From positions 31,474,077 to 31,538,076 of the forward strand of contig OX411557.1 of the NCBI GenBank assembly GCA_948146395.1: a DNA stretch of 64,000 nucleotides, given 5' to 3'. Both the position numbers and the translations under genes were made by a program. Below the pieces are notes generated by a model. It searched no databases. It saw only the letters and a program-made list of their open reading frames with translations, and had not been told where the DNA came from. Within the stretch, counting starts at the first letter, position 1. Each line of letters starts with the position of its first letter. This DNA is from Fragum whitleyi. Its lineage: Eukaryota > Mollusca > Bivalvia > Cardiida > Cardiidae. This document shows, in pieces, positions 24,901 through 39,900 of the stretch.

Positions 24901-27900
24901 AATTTTGACGCGTACTACACAAGTACTGAGTGATTTGATCCCAAGGGAAACCACTATGTAAGAAATAAAAACAGACGTGTAAATAATTGAAGGAATATTA
25001 TTTAATTAACTTGTGAATAAGTAAAAAATAAAAGATAAGTATTTTTACATTTGTATTTTTGCATCATTACCTTCTACAAACGCTCTTTTTGGAACTTGGT
25101 TCAAAATATATAGCAATATACTTAGAAACAAGTCCAAAATAGGGGGTACCCTACGTCCATGTCCGATTCCAAGTCATCAAGAAACTACCGACTCTGTTTG
25201 GTTCGTACTACGTTTAGTTCGTATAAAATGTCGAGGTCCCTTGTGCTACGAACTACCGATAGTTTACTGTAGTTAGAAATACATGTAAATGAATATCATT
25301 AAGTTGGTGGCTATTATGAAAATATTAGGTATACATTTAGAGAGAGGCCAGTAGTATGTGCTGTTCTTCTTTTGAACAAGATTCGTCTTTAGTATAACAG
25401 CGGATAATATGAATATCAAACTGTTGATAAAGTTTGATGATTATATGTATTTCTCATGTATTGTTAATTATTATTTCTATGTTCTGTTATAAGATGTGAA
25501 ATATGAAAATGTATGAATTGACTTCCAAGTTCTATTGAGAACGAAATTACCATGCGAACAAAAAGTAAACTTCCCACGCTCCCTGTTTGAGTGCAGACGA
25601 CTATTGACCAATGACAAACAAGTTAATTGACACATTTCGAGCAGACGATGTCCATTTGCATCTTCCACGTGGTCTGAATTTACGCGTGGGTTTTGACCGA
25701 GTGATAATCATAACAGAATTTGATTGGTTGTCAGCCCTACAACTGGTAAATGACCGTTCGAGAAAAACATCAGAGCAGTAATATTGTAAGTGCTACAAAT
25801 TAATTATATAGTTAACCTATTGTACGTTTCAACTCCTTTACTCAACCGAAAATCTTGTTATAAACACTGAAAATACTAACTGGTAATTACTAAAAGCGAA
25901 AATTACATCAAATTTTGTATTAGCCTCTTCTCTATTTGTCGAAAAGTAAATAAGATAAAAACAAAGTTTGTAGATTGTGACGGAAAAGGCTGTTTCTTCG
26001 GTGTTTGAAAACATATAATTTGGTTTGAACACATTGCTCAGAAGATAATGGTAAAAATGTAGTGGGTCAAACAGACTGGATTTCTGGAAAACGGTAGATA
26101 AAAAATACATCTGAAGAGCAACTGCAGGGGAAAACTTAACATCAGAATGATAATTTGATGGAAAACTTTAAATAGTGCTATTTTTAAGAAAACAAGGTTG
26201 AAATTTAAGTTTAATCTTTATAAGATTGAATGACAAACTCCAAGAAAAAGTAATACATTCTTATAAGCTTGATTACCTTCTTAAGTTTAATTACGGGGGA
26301 AGATTTTTCTTTTGGAGAAAAATATTTTTATGACCTTATTCTTGAGTTACATAAAGCTTTAACAGACAGTAAAGACCAGGATCAGTCTGCACAGATGTGC
26401 AGCCAGATACTAGTCTTTACTGCATGTCTTCTTTTTAATCTTTTTGGAGGAACATTTGTTCTAACTGAAAATTAAATTCAGCAGGATGAAAATTCATTGT
26501 TTGTAAATATGTAGATGCTAAGAAAACTGTTTCCAATTGAGTTGATGTTTGCACACATCATTTCTGACATTTGTCTTCAACTAATTGGTGTATAGCTGTG
26601 TACTTACGGTATTTCTCTAATAAACACTCCCGGGGGCAATACATAACTTCGTCAGGGAGCTTTAACTCAGTATGCATATTTTGATTTAAAAAATCATTAA
26701 ATTGATGACTTTAAGGCCCTACCCCTTAAATTTTAAGTGAATTCATCTCAAATTAGAGAAGAAGTCTCAAAAAGTGTGTTTTCTTAGTAAAAAATGTAGG
26801 AATGCTACTATTAGAGGGGTACTATTATTAGAGGTAATATGGTATGTGGGTTGACAGTTGGAGTGTAGGAAAGTATGTCATGATAGTTCTGGCAAGGTTA
26901 CCATAAATATATTGTAAGGTGCTCCAGTCCCAGTGATATCATTGAAAGATTGTTTAAAGGGACATTAAACCTTGATAAAAAATGAACAAACCCATTGAAT
27001 TTTGTCATCTTGGAGAAATTACTAATCAAGCACAAGAAAGAAGGAAATAAGTAAAATACACAACGCATATCTGGATAAGCAATTACCCAACTAATTAAGA
27101 ATGTTTTTTGCCTGTTTGAGTGTACTTAGTTCAGTAAGGGAAATTGTGGTCTGATTCAATTTTTTTGACAAAACAAGATTTTGGGTGCAAACTTAAGGCA
27201 TAAAGAAACACATTAAAGTTAATCCAATTTTGTTATGTTACCAGTGATTTCAATTCGATTGCATAATATCCACCCGCCAAATTATTCCATATATAACATT
27301 GTGCTATTCAAAATCAATTACATTATACCATACGGATTTGCCTTTTTCTAGGGTGGAAAAGATGTTCATAGGAAAACTTTGTTGTAAAAGAGAATATAGA
27401 TGTGACAATCTAGTTATTTTCATGAAGCGTTTTCTATTCTTTCTATATATAATACATGTATCTTGATTTTTATTTAACCCTTTGCTGTTTAATCCCTGCT
27501 TTTTACATGCCTGTGACTTTATGATTGAGAAAAAATTGTGAAAAAAGAAGAAATTGCTTCTGACAAGCAATTTCTTCTTTTTCCACACTATTTTCTACCC
27601 TACTTAATAGTTATTTTTCAAATTAAATCCACTTTAAATTTTCGTCTGCAAAAACTTTGAATTTGGACTGGTCCAAAATTTTGTAAAACAGGAAAGGGTT
27701 AAAACTGTCAGTGGTGTATCTCTCTCAAACAGGATAAACATTTAAAATTTGCCTATAACTTCCTTCAAAATTTATAATCAATGATTAGGGGATTTTCCTG
27801 AATCAAATCTTGTATGGTTATTTCTTTAGCTAGTTTTCATGCAAACATAGATGCTGCCAAAAAACTGTTATAAGTGCCTTTATTGATATGGGCTTTGCAC

Positions 27901-30900
27901 AAACCACTTGAAATGCTGTATAGCAGAAACATTGTTTTGCTCTGGTATAATTCGTATTTTATGTTAATACATTAAATTGAGTAATAAAACAGAATTACGG
28001 CTTTAATCTCAAATTGAAATTTGAGAAAATTTTGAATAGAGCCTGAGAAATGTTTTATAACCTCAAACCCTGGTTGTCCAGAGATTTTCTATGTGGAAAA
28101 GCTATTTTGACATGTGATTTCATGGTGTTTATAAACAAACAAAAAAGACTGTTTTGAAGTCAATAATGAAGAACAGCTTAAAAATATTAAAATGTTCCTG
28201 TTCAGTGCAATATTAGGTCATGTAGGTTTAATTAATATCAACCTATTTCTTGAAATTATAAAGGCAAACTTCATCATCACATGGACCTTATGCCAACTTT
28301 TCCTGAGTCAATTACGCTGTGATTGAATTTCTAAGTGAAAATAGTTTCAAAGAGTCAAAGCAATATGAAAATGTTTTTAAGCGAAGATTTATTTTGATTG
28401 ACATCTCTTTTTATCATAATGCCTTATCATAATGAATCCTTCATAGCTTTAAAGGAAATTCATATTTTGAATGAGTCTCTCAAAGATATGAAATATACCC
28501 CCAATAAATTCTTATTCACATATAATTTGCGATTTTATTAAGAATAACCAGGGTAAAAAAAAGTCCTATCATAGCCTTTAATCTGGTGTTTATGATTTTG
28601 AAAATTTTTGAAGTGTATAATTTAAAAAGAAATCAGATATTATGTTTATGCAATAAATAAGTGTGTGTAGGGGGTGGGGGTGGGGTGGGGGTTGAGGGGC
28701 TATTTTGCTGTTAAATAATTCCTGAAATCTCTTTCACAGGGTTTTAGTCTGGCATCATCAAAATGGGGTCCAAAGGACTCAACCATCGGGATCTTAGGGG
28801 TACTTGCATGAGGTTTGGGAGTCCCTGCTTTAAATGAAGACTGTTTTAATGAGCATTTTGAGCTATTATCTGTTTAAAGTTAAAGAAAGTCTTTGGTAAT
28901 AATAATCACCTTGCGGTCAACTTCAGGAAAGAATTGAACCCTGCTTTCATTTTGGAAAAGTCTGAAGTTTTGTTATATTCGGTTAATTAATGTAATAAGA
29001 GGTGTCCGTGGTCTAGAGGTAGTGCGTCAGCCTCTTCACCCAGAGGTCCTGAGTTCGATTCCTGGGAGCAGCTATTGATCTTGATTTTTCATTGGCCCAC
29101 ACATTCGGCGCGAGTACTGGTGAATTTTCCAGGACGCAGAATCAAGAGGGATTAATCTAAGTTGTAAGAACTTGTTTCCCAATCTACGTAAAATAAATAG
29201 GTTTAAACCAATTAATGTTGCAATGAAGTTGAATGAGGGACAGGATTGTGTATCCCGACTCCTCTCATTAATGATTAATGGCATCAGACAAAAGATCAGA
29301 GTTTGTACATTGATCTGGTCTACTTTATTACATGTGTAATTGTGTAATTAACCTGCCCAATAATCCTTTATGCAAACATCTGGGGTTTTCTGGACTAACT
29401 CCTACATTTATATATATTTTTCGAAATATCCTAGCATCATTGTTCATTATCATGAGACCATGTGCCAGCTATGAGACAGCACAAGTCCAATCTTCAATAT
29501 TTTGCTTGTCCTACAAAATAACTTGGCACAATCAATCTCTATTATGAGTAAATGTGCCATTTAACCCTTTCCTGTTTAATCCCTGCTTTTTACGTGCCTG
29601 TGATTTTATGATTGAGAAAACATTGTGAAAAAAGAAGAAATTGCTTCTGACAAGCAATTTCTTCTTTTTCCACACTATTTTCTACCCTACTGAATGGTTA
29701 TTTTTCAAATTAAATTAAATTTTCGTCTGCAAAACCTTTGAATTTTGACAGGTCCAAAATTTTGTAAAACAGGAAAGGGTTAAGCATGATATCTGATAGG
29801 AGCAAGGTAATGATCACAGCTCAAGGTCAAAAACTTACATTGATTTTGTCTGGAGTAAGCTCCTTCATCCGTTCGTCTTCAAACTTGCTCAGAATGATTT
29901 TACTATGGAAAGGATTGTTCCTTTTTAAAATGGGCCAGATCTGTTAAGTGTCTCAGGAAAAGGAGCCAAATGAAAATCCTCATTAACAAGAATCCACAGC
30001 TTTCATCTGATTGTCTTCAAACTTGCTTAGAACTATAGTTCCACCACAAGGATGGTTCCTCTTGAAAATTGTTCTGATCTGTAATGAGTCATGGGAAAAG
30101 GGGCATAATGAAGATTTAATTAGAATTTTTTTTTAACACTAGAGCCCACAGTTTTGATCAGATTCTCTTCAAACTGGTTCAGAATGATGTAACAATCACA
30201 AGTATGGTTCCTTTTAAAAATGGGCTGATTTGTCAAGTATCAAGAGAAAAGAGGGGCCTTATAGCTCATCATATCATTGTTTGAGTCAAAAGATTTAATC
30301 CCAGCTGAGCACACAAAAAACGTTGAAAATAAAGAAATTATTAAATAAGAGAGAACAAATGCTGCAGAATTCAAGCCATAGCCTTAGATAGTTGTTAAAA
30401 CTTTGTTGCTCAATATAGGGTTAACACCAGACTAATTACTGGATTTCAAGACATACTGTAGATTTTTTTATGCTTGAGAAGACAGTATAAGGAGAGATTC
30501 CAAATTCTGTCGAGACATTTGAAGAAGAAAATCATTGAAGGTGTTATGTCATCATCCTTGACTGGTTACAGTTTGCTATGATATTACTGCAGAGGTGAGG
30601 ATCTCCTGTGCCTGACTTGTCTGACACTGCTTTTTCTTCCAGCTGACAAGTGCATTTTTCTAAGCTACTTTTCCATGGACAAGTTAATACACCCAGAACA
30701 AATAATTAAAATAATACTAAGTGAAATTAAGGTAGTGATGGATACATGGGGTCATTTTTTCTGCTCAATGAGTTTTTAAGTCAACTGAGCAAAAAGTGCT
30801 CAAAGTGAGCTCATGGTGGTCTCATGATGACCGATGTACGTCATCCATCAAGCCTTGTCACGATTTACTTTGTCGACACTCTAGCGGCCATATTTTTTGC

Positions 30901-33900
30901 CCAGTCAACCTGAAAAGGGGACAAATCCTAGAAAAACCTAGTAAACACTTCAGAGGCCATATTTTTTTCCAAATTAACCTGAAAATTAGTCAGATTTTCT
31001 TGAAAAAATCTAGGTCAATTTTTGATTCGGATCAAGTGTGAATACTATATGTTAAGACGTCAGATCTTTAGACAGTTAACTCAGGTGAGTAATTTAGGGC
31101 CTGTATGGTCCTCTTGGTTGAAAAGAATTTTCCAATGAAATTTTCTTATTTTCCGACAAGTTTAAAGACCACATTTTCTCTCTTTAGTCCGAAAAAACAA
31201 CAAAAAACCCCCAAATCAGCATACCTTTCCATGAAAATAAGAAGGTTTTGGTTTTCTATTGTTGAAAAGTTCTAAGGTGATGAAATTTAACTATCATTAT
31301 TCTACCATATTTCCTGCAGCAGAATTTGATAAATCCTGTCTACTAAAACAATGTTAAAAAATCTGTAAAATAAGCAAAATCCTGCTTCTTCAGAAGCCAT
31401 TGTCCATTGCCACCTTAAGAGATAAATTATCCTCATGATGAAGAAAATGATGGCGTAAAGGCAGTTACATCTGTTTCCCGATGAGCCATGGAAATTTTTT
31501 CCTGTTCTGAAAAAAGTGTTTTGTTCAACATAAGTTATAGGCCGTTTTAAATCTACTGTCTCAAGTGTTGTGTATGTGACATGAAAATAGACATTCATCT
31601 TGATGAAGAGGGGTATTTATGTCCTTATTCTTTAGCCTCAATTCTTAGAGATGGTATTTCAGAAAATCCACAGTAATAGTAGTTCTTTTTATGAATGTTT
31701 AATTAAGGAAATGGACCCATAATAGTTATGCAACATTTCAGAATTCATGATTAATCTTTCACAATATTTACCGAGGTTTCCTAATGACATCATTAGGAAA
31801 CCTCGGTTAACACTTTTAATGTTCATGCTTTTCGAAACATTGCGGAAATATTACTGATCCACTACCTCAAATTATACAACAATTAGCGGTCCCCTCTTTG
31901 GTTTAACGTGGATAAATCAGCCTAGGGTCAGGGTAATATCAAGGAAGTACAGTACACCATTGCATGCTATAGATAAGTGTGTGTTTCAATTGATTAATTG
32001 ATTAGAATATACAATTTGTCTATAAATTCAGCTTCCCTCACAAGTTGATATTGACTACTTCATTCATTTCCCCTATATTATCTTGTCCAAAATCCAAATC
32101 TGAACTTCTGTCAGCTCTGATATAAATTTATTTCTAATAAGAGCAGAGTCTAATTATACCCCCGCAATTTTTTTTTTGGAGTTATACTGCAATTAGCCTG
32201 TCTGTCCATCTGTCCATGACTGTGTCTGTGTATCCATGTGTCTGTCAGTCTGTAAACAAGATACTACCAATTTTGTGTCACAAAGTCCTCCTACAGTTTT
32301 GCTTTGGCTGCCGTCATAGCGCAGTTGGTAGCGCATTGGTCTTTCAATCTAGAGGACTGGAGTTCGATTCCCGACGGTGGCACTCATTCTTTCTGACTAC
32401 AGTTTTTGTCTCTCACCAATGGGTTGATAATCGTAGACCTATGTGAGATAGCAGCTGGAGGCTAGGAAAGGATGTAGTGGTTGTACTGGTGAGAGAAATA
32501 CCGGGAAACCATTGTTAGGTGCTCCAGCCGGCGGTGTTAAACTCCATTCAATCAATCAATCAACAGTTTTGCTTCAAAATTCATGAAACTACAAATAATG
32601 ATAATGATAACATGTTGAAGTTGAAGTTTTACAAGGCACAATTTTGGAGTGTCAACTCTAGCTGAAGAATGATCTCCACTTGAACTTGTTTTGCTAATGA
32701 GATTTTGTGGTGTCTCTGGTCAAGAGGTCAAGCGTCAGCTTCTTGATTGATGAAGAGCTCCAAAGTTTGATCCTCAGGAGCAGCAATCAGGCTAGTTTCT
32801 TTCCTTGGCCAATGTCATTTGCTTTGAGTACTGGTTCACTCTGTAAGAAGGAAATGTGAGAGGGGTTTATCTTAGGTTTAAGAACTCAATTTATCCAAGT
32901 TGGCATACAATGAGCAGTTCTTTCATCTTGACTGTGTCAACTGCTTTTACTTTTATGAGCAGGATTGCTCAGAAATGGGTTAACCCTTGACATGCTGATT
33001 AAAACAACTTGGCAAAATCGTATTATAATCAAGGTGCTGAAAGCTCTGTATTTCCAAAATGTGAGTCAGCATTTGATTTTGAAAAGACTATTTTTGTAAC
33101 TTGTATTAAAAGGAAAATCAGGTGGTATGGACTAAGGTCAGGCTGCACAAATGTGCAGCCTGATCTTGGTCCATACCTCCTGCCAAAGCAGGAATATTCC
33201 GGGATAAGCATGACAAGGGTTACAAAAGGTTTCATGGATTCCTGGCAGATTAAGTCCTTATTGTAGAAGCTTATCTTCCTATCTCTAGTTTTGGCTTTTG
33301 ACATTTCTAAATCTCTATAATTTTGTTCCCAGGTGAGAAATCTGTTGCAGTAGCTTCGATGTTATTTGTCTACTGGAAATCTATTCAACCTTTGGATTAT
33401 TTATCAAAGCAATAAATTTGTTTGCTGAGAATAGTGTTCTCCTACTAGAACATTGTAAATACAGCTTGAAAAAGCTGTATTTACAATGTTTTTGTCGCCC
33501 AAGGATGATATGTTTAATTATGAACAACATATGGCAAATAATCATAAAAGAAGGATTACATTAATTATTGAATGTCTCTTACCCTTGCTATATACATATT
33601 TTAACCCTTTTCTTGATGAACCGTGAATAATGGAAAGTGATATAGACAAAGATCAGTCTGCACATACGAGCAGCCTGATCTTTGTCTTTACCACCTGATT
33701 TTCTTTTTTTAAAACTCAAAAATGTGAAAATTCATTTTCAAATAAATAGACTCACAATTGTTGCATCCAGTGCATTCTGTTCTTTGATTTTAGAGCAATT
33801 AATTTACTAATGATTTTATTCAGCATGACATATGTTAAGTTGTTAATATGTTAAGTCTAGAAAGTTATATCGGTGATGTGATAGGCTGTTTGACCTAGGG

Positions 33901-36900
33901 GTCTCTAGTTAGCTCCACTGGCTGAAAGCCACTGGGGCTATTGTCATGGCGTTGTGTCCGTCGTGCGTCCGTCCGTGCGTCCGTGCGTCCGTGCGTGCGG
34001 TCGTAAACTTTTTCTTTAAAAATCTTTTCCTCAGAAACTACTGGATGAATTTCAACCAAACTTCACAGGAATGATCCTTGGGTGACCCTCTTTCAAAGTT
34101 GTTCAAGAAATTTTGATCCAATGAAAAGCATGGATTTAATGGGCGTGGCTAATTTCCAAATATGGTAAAAAGTGAGTTGTCTCAGATTCTAAATGATGGA
34201 TACCAATGAAATTTTACATGAATGATCCTTGTGTGACCTTTAATCAGTCTACAAAAGATTATTAAGATGAAAAATATGCATTTTATGGGCGGAGGTCATT
34301 TCTCTATATGTTTTATAGTGGAAACTTTCAAAATCATTTTCTCAGAATGTAATTGATGGATATCAACCAAATTTCACTGGAATGATCATAGAGTGACCCT
34401 GTTTCAGTCTTCCAAAATTTATAGTGATCGGATGAAAATTATGCATTTTATGGGCGGAGGTCATTTCTCTATATGTTATATAGTGGAAACTTCGGAAATC
34501 ATTTTCTCAGAATCTAACCAATGGATATCAATCAAATTTTACTGGAATGATCCTTGAGTGACCCTTAATGAGTCTACAAAAAATTATTGTGATCAGATGA
34601 AAATATGCATTTTATGGGCGGATGTCATTTCTCTATATGTTATATAGTTGAAACTTTGAAAATCATTTTCAACATCAGTAGAATCCAAAATATCTAAAAG
34701 TCTAGTCAAAACTTTTATTGCTTTACAAGAATTTCAAGCCTGTGGAGCGACTCAAGCCATTCATGGCTTTCTAGTTTAATCTAAATCTTGCCCATCTTTC
34801 ATATTTTACTAATGTTATTGGCCAGTCAATAAGCAGATGATACACAGTACACCCAAAAGTACACCCAAATAGAATGAGCAGCTTACAATGTGTGTTGTAG
34901 TTATGGTAGTTTGAGAAAGGATATTCTGGTGATCCATTCCTAAAAAGGGCTTAGAAATCATTTAATAGGGATTTTTATGTGTACGCATGTTTTTTGGTTT
35001 TATATTGTCTGGGAGCCTTTACTGAGCAATACCTGCCCTATCTGCAAGTTGAGATGTACAGGGATGTGGAATTCCCATGCCCGACTTGTCAGATACAGGC
35101 TTTTCTACTTCTGAGCAAGTACATTTTTCAAGGCCACTTGTCTGTGGACAACTAAATACTAGAGCAAATCTTGATTGGTCAAGAAAACAATGTCTTTAGT
35201 GAAGAAAATGCTCGGTTACAGCATTTTCTTCATTTAAAACAATATTATTCAATATTTATCTACCTATTTTTTTGTGGACAGAGATCCTAGACAAGTAAGA
35301 AATCAGCTTTTGCATACATGAAGTTCAATGGACCCTTAGTGCATTTTTTAGCTCACCTGAGCACAAAGTGCTCAAGGTGAGCTATTGTGGTAAGGTGGAT
35401 GTCGGTCGTCCATCATGCGGTGCGATGTCCGTCGTCAACATTTGCCTTGTATGCACTCTAGAGGCATCATTTTTTGCCTGATCAACCTGAATTTTGGTCA
35501 GAATGATAATTTTGATGAAATCTCGGCCGAGTTCGAAATTGGGTCAACTGGGGTCAAAAACTAGGTCACAGGGTCAAATCTTAGAAAAACCTTGTATGCA
35601 CTCTAGAGCCCACATTTTTTGCCTGTTCAACCTGAATTTTGGTCAGAATGATCGTCTTGATGAAATCTTGGACGAGTTCGAAATTGGATTAACTAGGGTC
35701 AAAAACTAGGTCACAGGGTCAAATCTTAGAAAAACCTTGTATGCACTCTAGAGGCCACATTTTTTGCCTGTTCAACCTGAATTTTGGTCAGAATAATTGT
35801 CTTGATGCAATCTCGGATGAGTTCAAAATTGGGTCAACTTTGGTAAAAAACTAGGTCACGGGGTCAAATCTTAGAAAAACCTTGTATGCACTCTAGAGGC
35901 CACATTTTTTGCCCGATCAACCTGAATTTGGTCAGAATAATTGTCTTGATGCAATCTTGGATGAGTTCAAAATTGGGTCAACTTGGGTCAAAAACAAGGT
36001 CACAGGGTCATATCTTAGAAAAACGTTGTAGGCACTCTAGTGGCCACGTTTATGGACCGATCAACCTGAATTTTGGTCAGAATGATTGTCTTGATGCAAT
36101 CTCGGATGAGTTCAAAATTGGGTCAACTTGGGTTAAAAACAAGGTCACAAGGTCAAATCTAAGAAAAACCTTGTTTGCACTCTAGAGGCCACAATTTTTG
36201 CCCGTTCAGCCTGAATTTTAGTCAGAATGATTGTCTTGATGAAATCTCGGACAAGTTCAAAATTGGGTCAATCAGGGTCAAAAACTAGGTCACAGGGTCA
36301 AATCTAAGAAAAAACCTTGTATGCACTTTAGAGGTCACATTTTTTGCCTGATCAATCTGAATTTTGGTCAGAATGATTGTCTTGTTGAAATCTCGGACGA
36401 GTTCGAAATTGGGTCAACCAGGGTCAAAAACAAGGTCACAGGGTCAAATCTAAGAAAAACCTTGTATGCACTCTAGAGCCCACATTTTTTGCTAGATCAA
36501 CATAAAATTTGGTCAGAATGATGGTCTTGATGAAATCTTTGATAAGTTTGAAATTGGGTCATCTGGGGTCAGAAACTAGGTCACTGGGTCAAATCTAAGA
36601 AAAACCTTGTTTGCACTCTAGAGGCCATATTTTTTGGCCAATCAACCTGATATATGATCAGAATGATTGTCTAGATGAAATCTCGGATGAGATCGAAATT
36701 GGGTCATCTGGGGTCAAAAACTAGGTCAATTATAAAAATCCTCGTTAGTCAACCTTAAAATTGTATAAAAGAGATTCTCAAATTGTATAGAAGCAACAGC
36801 TTTGTTTAGCTCAGTCATTCATCATTCTATTTCTCATACTTCTTTTGAAAATTTAGACAGTTCATTCAGGTGAGCGATTAAGGGCCACTATGGCCCTCTT

Positions 36901-39900
36901 GTTCATGTACAGCATCATATAAATATTTCTAGATAATTTTCAATAAATCTGTGTCTGTCTTTCCATCTGTCTGTCTGCAAGATTTTAACCAGATAACTTA
37001 ACATTGCCAATTGCCAAAAGATTTGTGAGATAAAATGCTGACATTTGGTATGATAGATCTATTTGATATGCACCTTCTAGTGCCAAGGTCATCTGACAGG
37101 GTCAAGGTCATCTTTAAAGGTCAAAGCTGTTAAAAATTGGAATTTGTGTTTTACAAACTCATGTTTATTTTTCTTCTAATTGCAGCTACCTTTTGAGACA
37201 GAAGTGTATTTTATCCAGCATATATTGATGATGATTGTTCCGTACTATCTTATAAAATTAGGAGGTAAGAAAAATGTTTTTGGTTTCCTAGTTTAGTCTA
37301 GTGAAAGAAAGAGGGGAAAAATTGGAAAGAAAGAGAGAGAAAAAAAATCAGATATAGAGTTATTCTGAGGATGTATATCTTAAAGTTATTAAGTGCCAAG
37401 CCCCACTTTCTCATTAGTAACACTTTGGGCTTTCAATCCTGGAGTTATGAGTTAGAACCCAGACTCAGTCAACTTTCATCTGACAATAAATAAAAGTTTG
37501 TGACATGAGTCATATGTCTCCAAGAAATGGGTGTATGGTAAGAAGTTTGCCTAAGTGGAATGAACACCTGGTGGTTTGGATGAAAGGTTGTGGTAAGTAG
37601 TTCCCAATATTCGTTTATGTGAAATTACTGGATTTTAAGAAATTTTCTGTGAGCTTTTTTTTCTATTTTATGTAAATTACCTCTATCAGACTCGGTCATT
37701 TCAATGATAAGGAGAACTTAAGGAAAAAAGGAAAAAAAACAATTTCAAACAACAACATGTTTTTCATAGATGTTTCTTCAGAAAATGGGAATGATTTTGA
37801 CATAAAAGATCCTTTTCCATATTTTTCATAACCCCTGGGAGCATCTATTTGAAGAAAGATTTTATCTGAGCCAGTGCTTGAGATTTCCAACAGTTTCAAA
37901 TATGCGCAAAGCAAAGACTCTGACCAGCCTGTGCATCTGCACAGTCTGACCAGAGTCTTCACTATGCATTTAGTAGATAGATAAGGTCTTAAACTACTTG
38001 TACACCATCGGGTAACATTACATTTACAGTAGGTGGCTGTCTTATGCTGCTAAATGCATTGGACCTTAACAACATTTCAAATTGTTGGAAATGTCATGCA
38101 CAGGCTCATATATCATTCAGTAAATACATGTATAACTCTTCATATATTATTCAGTAAATATAACTATTCAATCATGTATTTGATACAGCTCTATTTTGTT
38201 TATGACAGGTTGGTCTGTCAATATAGCCCAGTAACTGTATACTTTGGTACTATAGGATGGAATTTATAGCTCTATAGACGCCTATAAATCAATACCATAT
38301 CACATTAAAAATTCACTGGCACCGGGGTTTTAAACATATTAGATTACTTCATTTAAAAGCCAAGCCCTTTTAAATATTGATAATATTTGTAGCTTAAACA
38401 GTAGCTTAGCATTATTTCAGCTTGTTCAGTTACAAGCTGGTCTACCATCTATCATTCCTATGGTAGTTTGTTTGAACCCTTGTTAGGCTAGTATTCTCTA
38501 CCAACATAATACAAAATCACTGACATGATCATTTATCCCTTATGAACGAATTGGTAATTAAAATTTAAATTTTTGTTTCCCAATAAAACCCTATGTTATT
38601 GGTATTTATGATACAAAATAAATGACATGAATCATCCCTTTCTGCTTTTCAAACAGACATACAGTTTATGCATGTTTCTAAATGAAATCCCGTGTATAGT
38701 TCCGCAAGAAAGAGTGAGGCTCGAGAAACCGTTATCTCCTATCATTTTCAATGTAAAATTGATCTTTGATCACTCACTTGAAATTGCAGGTCTATAATTG
38801 GTATTTATTTTTATAGGGATGAGTGTCTTTTTCACTGCGTTAATTGGGGTATAAACTGCAATTGCCTTAGCACCTGGCAAATAACGCCTGTAGGGCGTTA
38901 TGTTGAGGCCATTACTAAGGCAATTGCACTTTATACCCCGATAAACAAAGTGAAAAAGACACTGGTCCCTTATAATTGCAATCCTCTAGATCGAAGAAAC
39001 TATTTAAATACCCGGCTAAACATTAAAGCTTCAAGTTTACTTTCTGCGCGTATAGATTACACAATCTATTTTTAGATTGTGTAATTTTTATACGCCGCCG
39101 GAGGCGGACGTATATTGGCGTCATCTTCTCCGTCTGTCCGTCCGTCCATCCATCCGTCCGTCCGTCCGTCCGTCTGTCCGTCCATCCGTCCGTCCGTCCG
39201 TACGTCCGTCCACTTTTCTTGTCAACGCAACTCCTCCTAAACTACTAGCTGGATCTTCTTGAAACTTGGTCAATGTTATCACCTCAATTGGTAGATGTGC
39301 ATGAAGGAAGGATTTTACAGTTCGTTGATTTTTGCCTGAGTTATGCCCCTTGATAACTTAGTCTCTGGGTCCACTTTTCTTGTCAACGCAACTCCTCCTA
39401 AGTTTCTGGCTGGATCTTCTTGAAACTTGGTCAATGTAATCACCTCAATTGGTAGATGTGCATGAAGGAAGGATTTTACGGTTCATTGATTTTTATACGC
39501 CCGTGGAAGACGGGACGTATTATGGGATCACCCGTGACGTCCGGGCGTCCGGCGGCGTCCACTTCTTTGTCCGGAGCATAACTCTGTCACTTGAAGTCTG
39601 ATCGACTTCAAACTTGGCAATTGTATTCTTCTCATCATTGCGGAGTGCAGTGCACAAGAACCATAACTCTACCTGGCCTATTTTTTTAGTTATTGCCCTT
39701 TGTTGTTTTTCATACTAGAATCTTGTCCGGAGTATATCTCTAAAAGTATAATAGCTAGGATCATGAAACTTCATGGGTGTATAGATCTCACCAAGGGGGA
39801 GTGCAGTACACAGGAACCACAACTCTACCTGGCCTTTTTTTTGAGTTATTGCCCTTTGTTGTTTTTCAGACTTGAATCTTGTCCGGAGTATATCTCTAAA

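Larger units (their letters stand above)
21468..37185 (+). other. TMEM164 intron 2, 15.7 kb
   Basis: Bounded by GTAGGT and TTGCAG. Besides the listed elements, stretches 21468-22641, 25710-26330, 26990-27470, 28075-28990, 30260-30770 and 31120-31700 show no recognised gene or repeat. Confidence 0.85.

Noticed and set aside
32310..32382. A functional tRNA gene
   Set aside because: A and B boxes and acceptor pairing are present, but it is joined to the family F SINE body and has a mismatch in the acceptor stem.
33009..33304. Overlapping open frames on both strands
   Set aside because: They lie over a palindromic family B MITE.
35494..36185. Plus-strand open frames of 71 and 99 codons
   Set aside because: They are read-through of the 145-bp units of a pearl-like element.
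39131..39210. CRISPR-like array from GTCC repeats
   Set aside because: It is a tetranucleotide microsatellite without unique spacers, in a eukaryotic intron.
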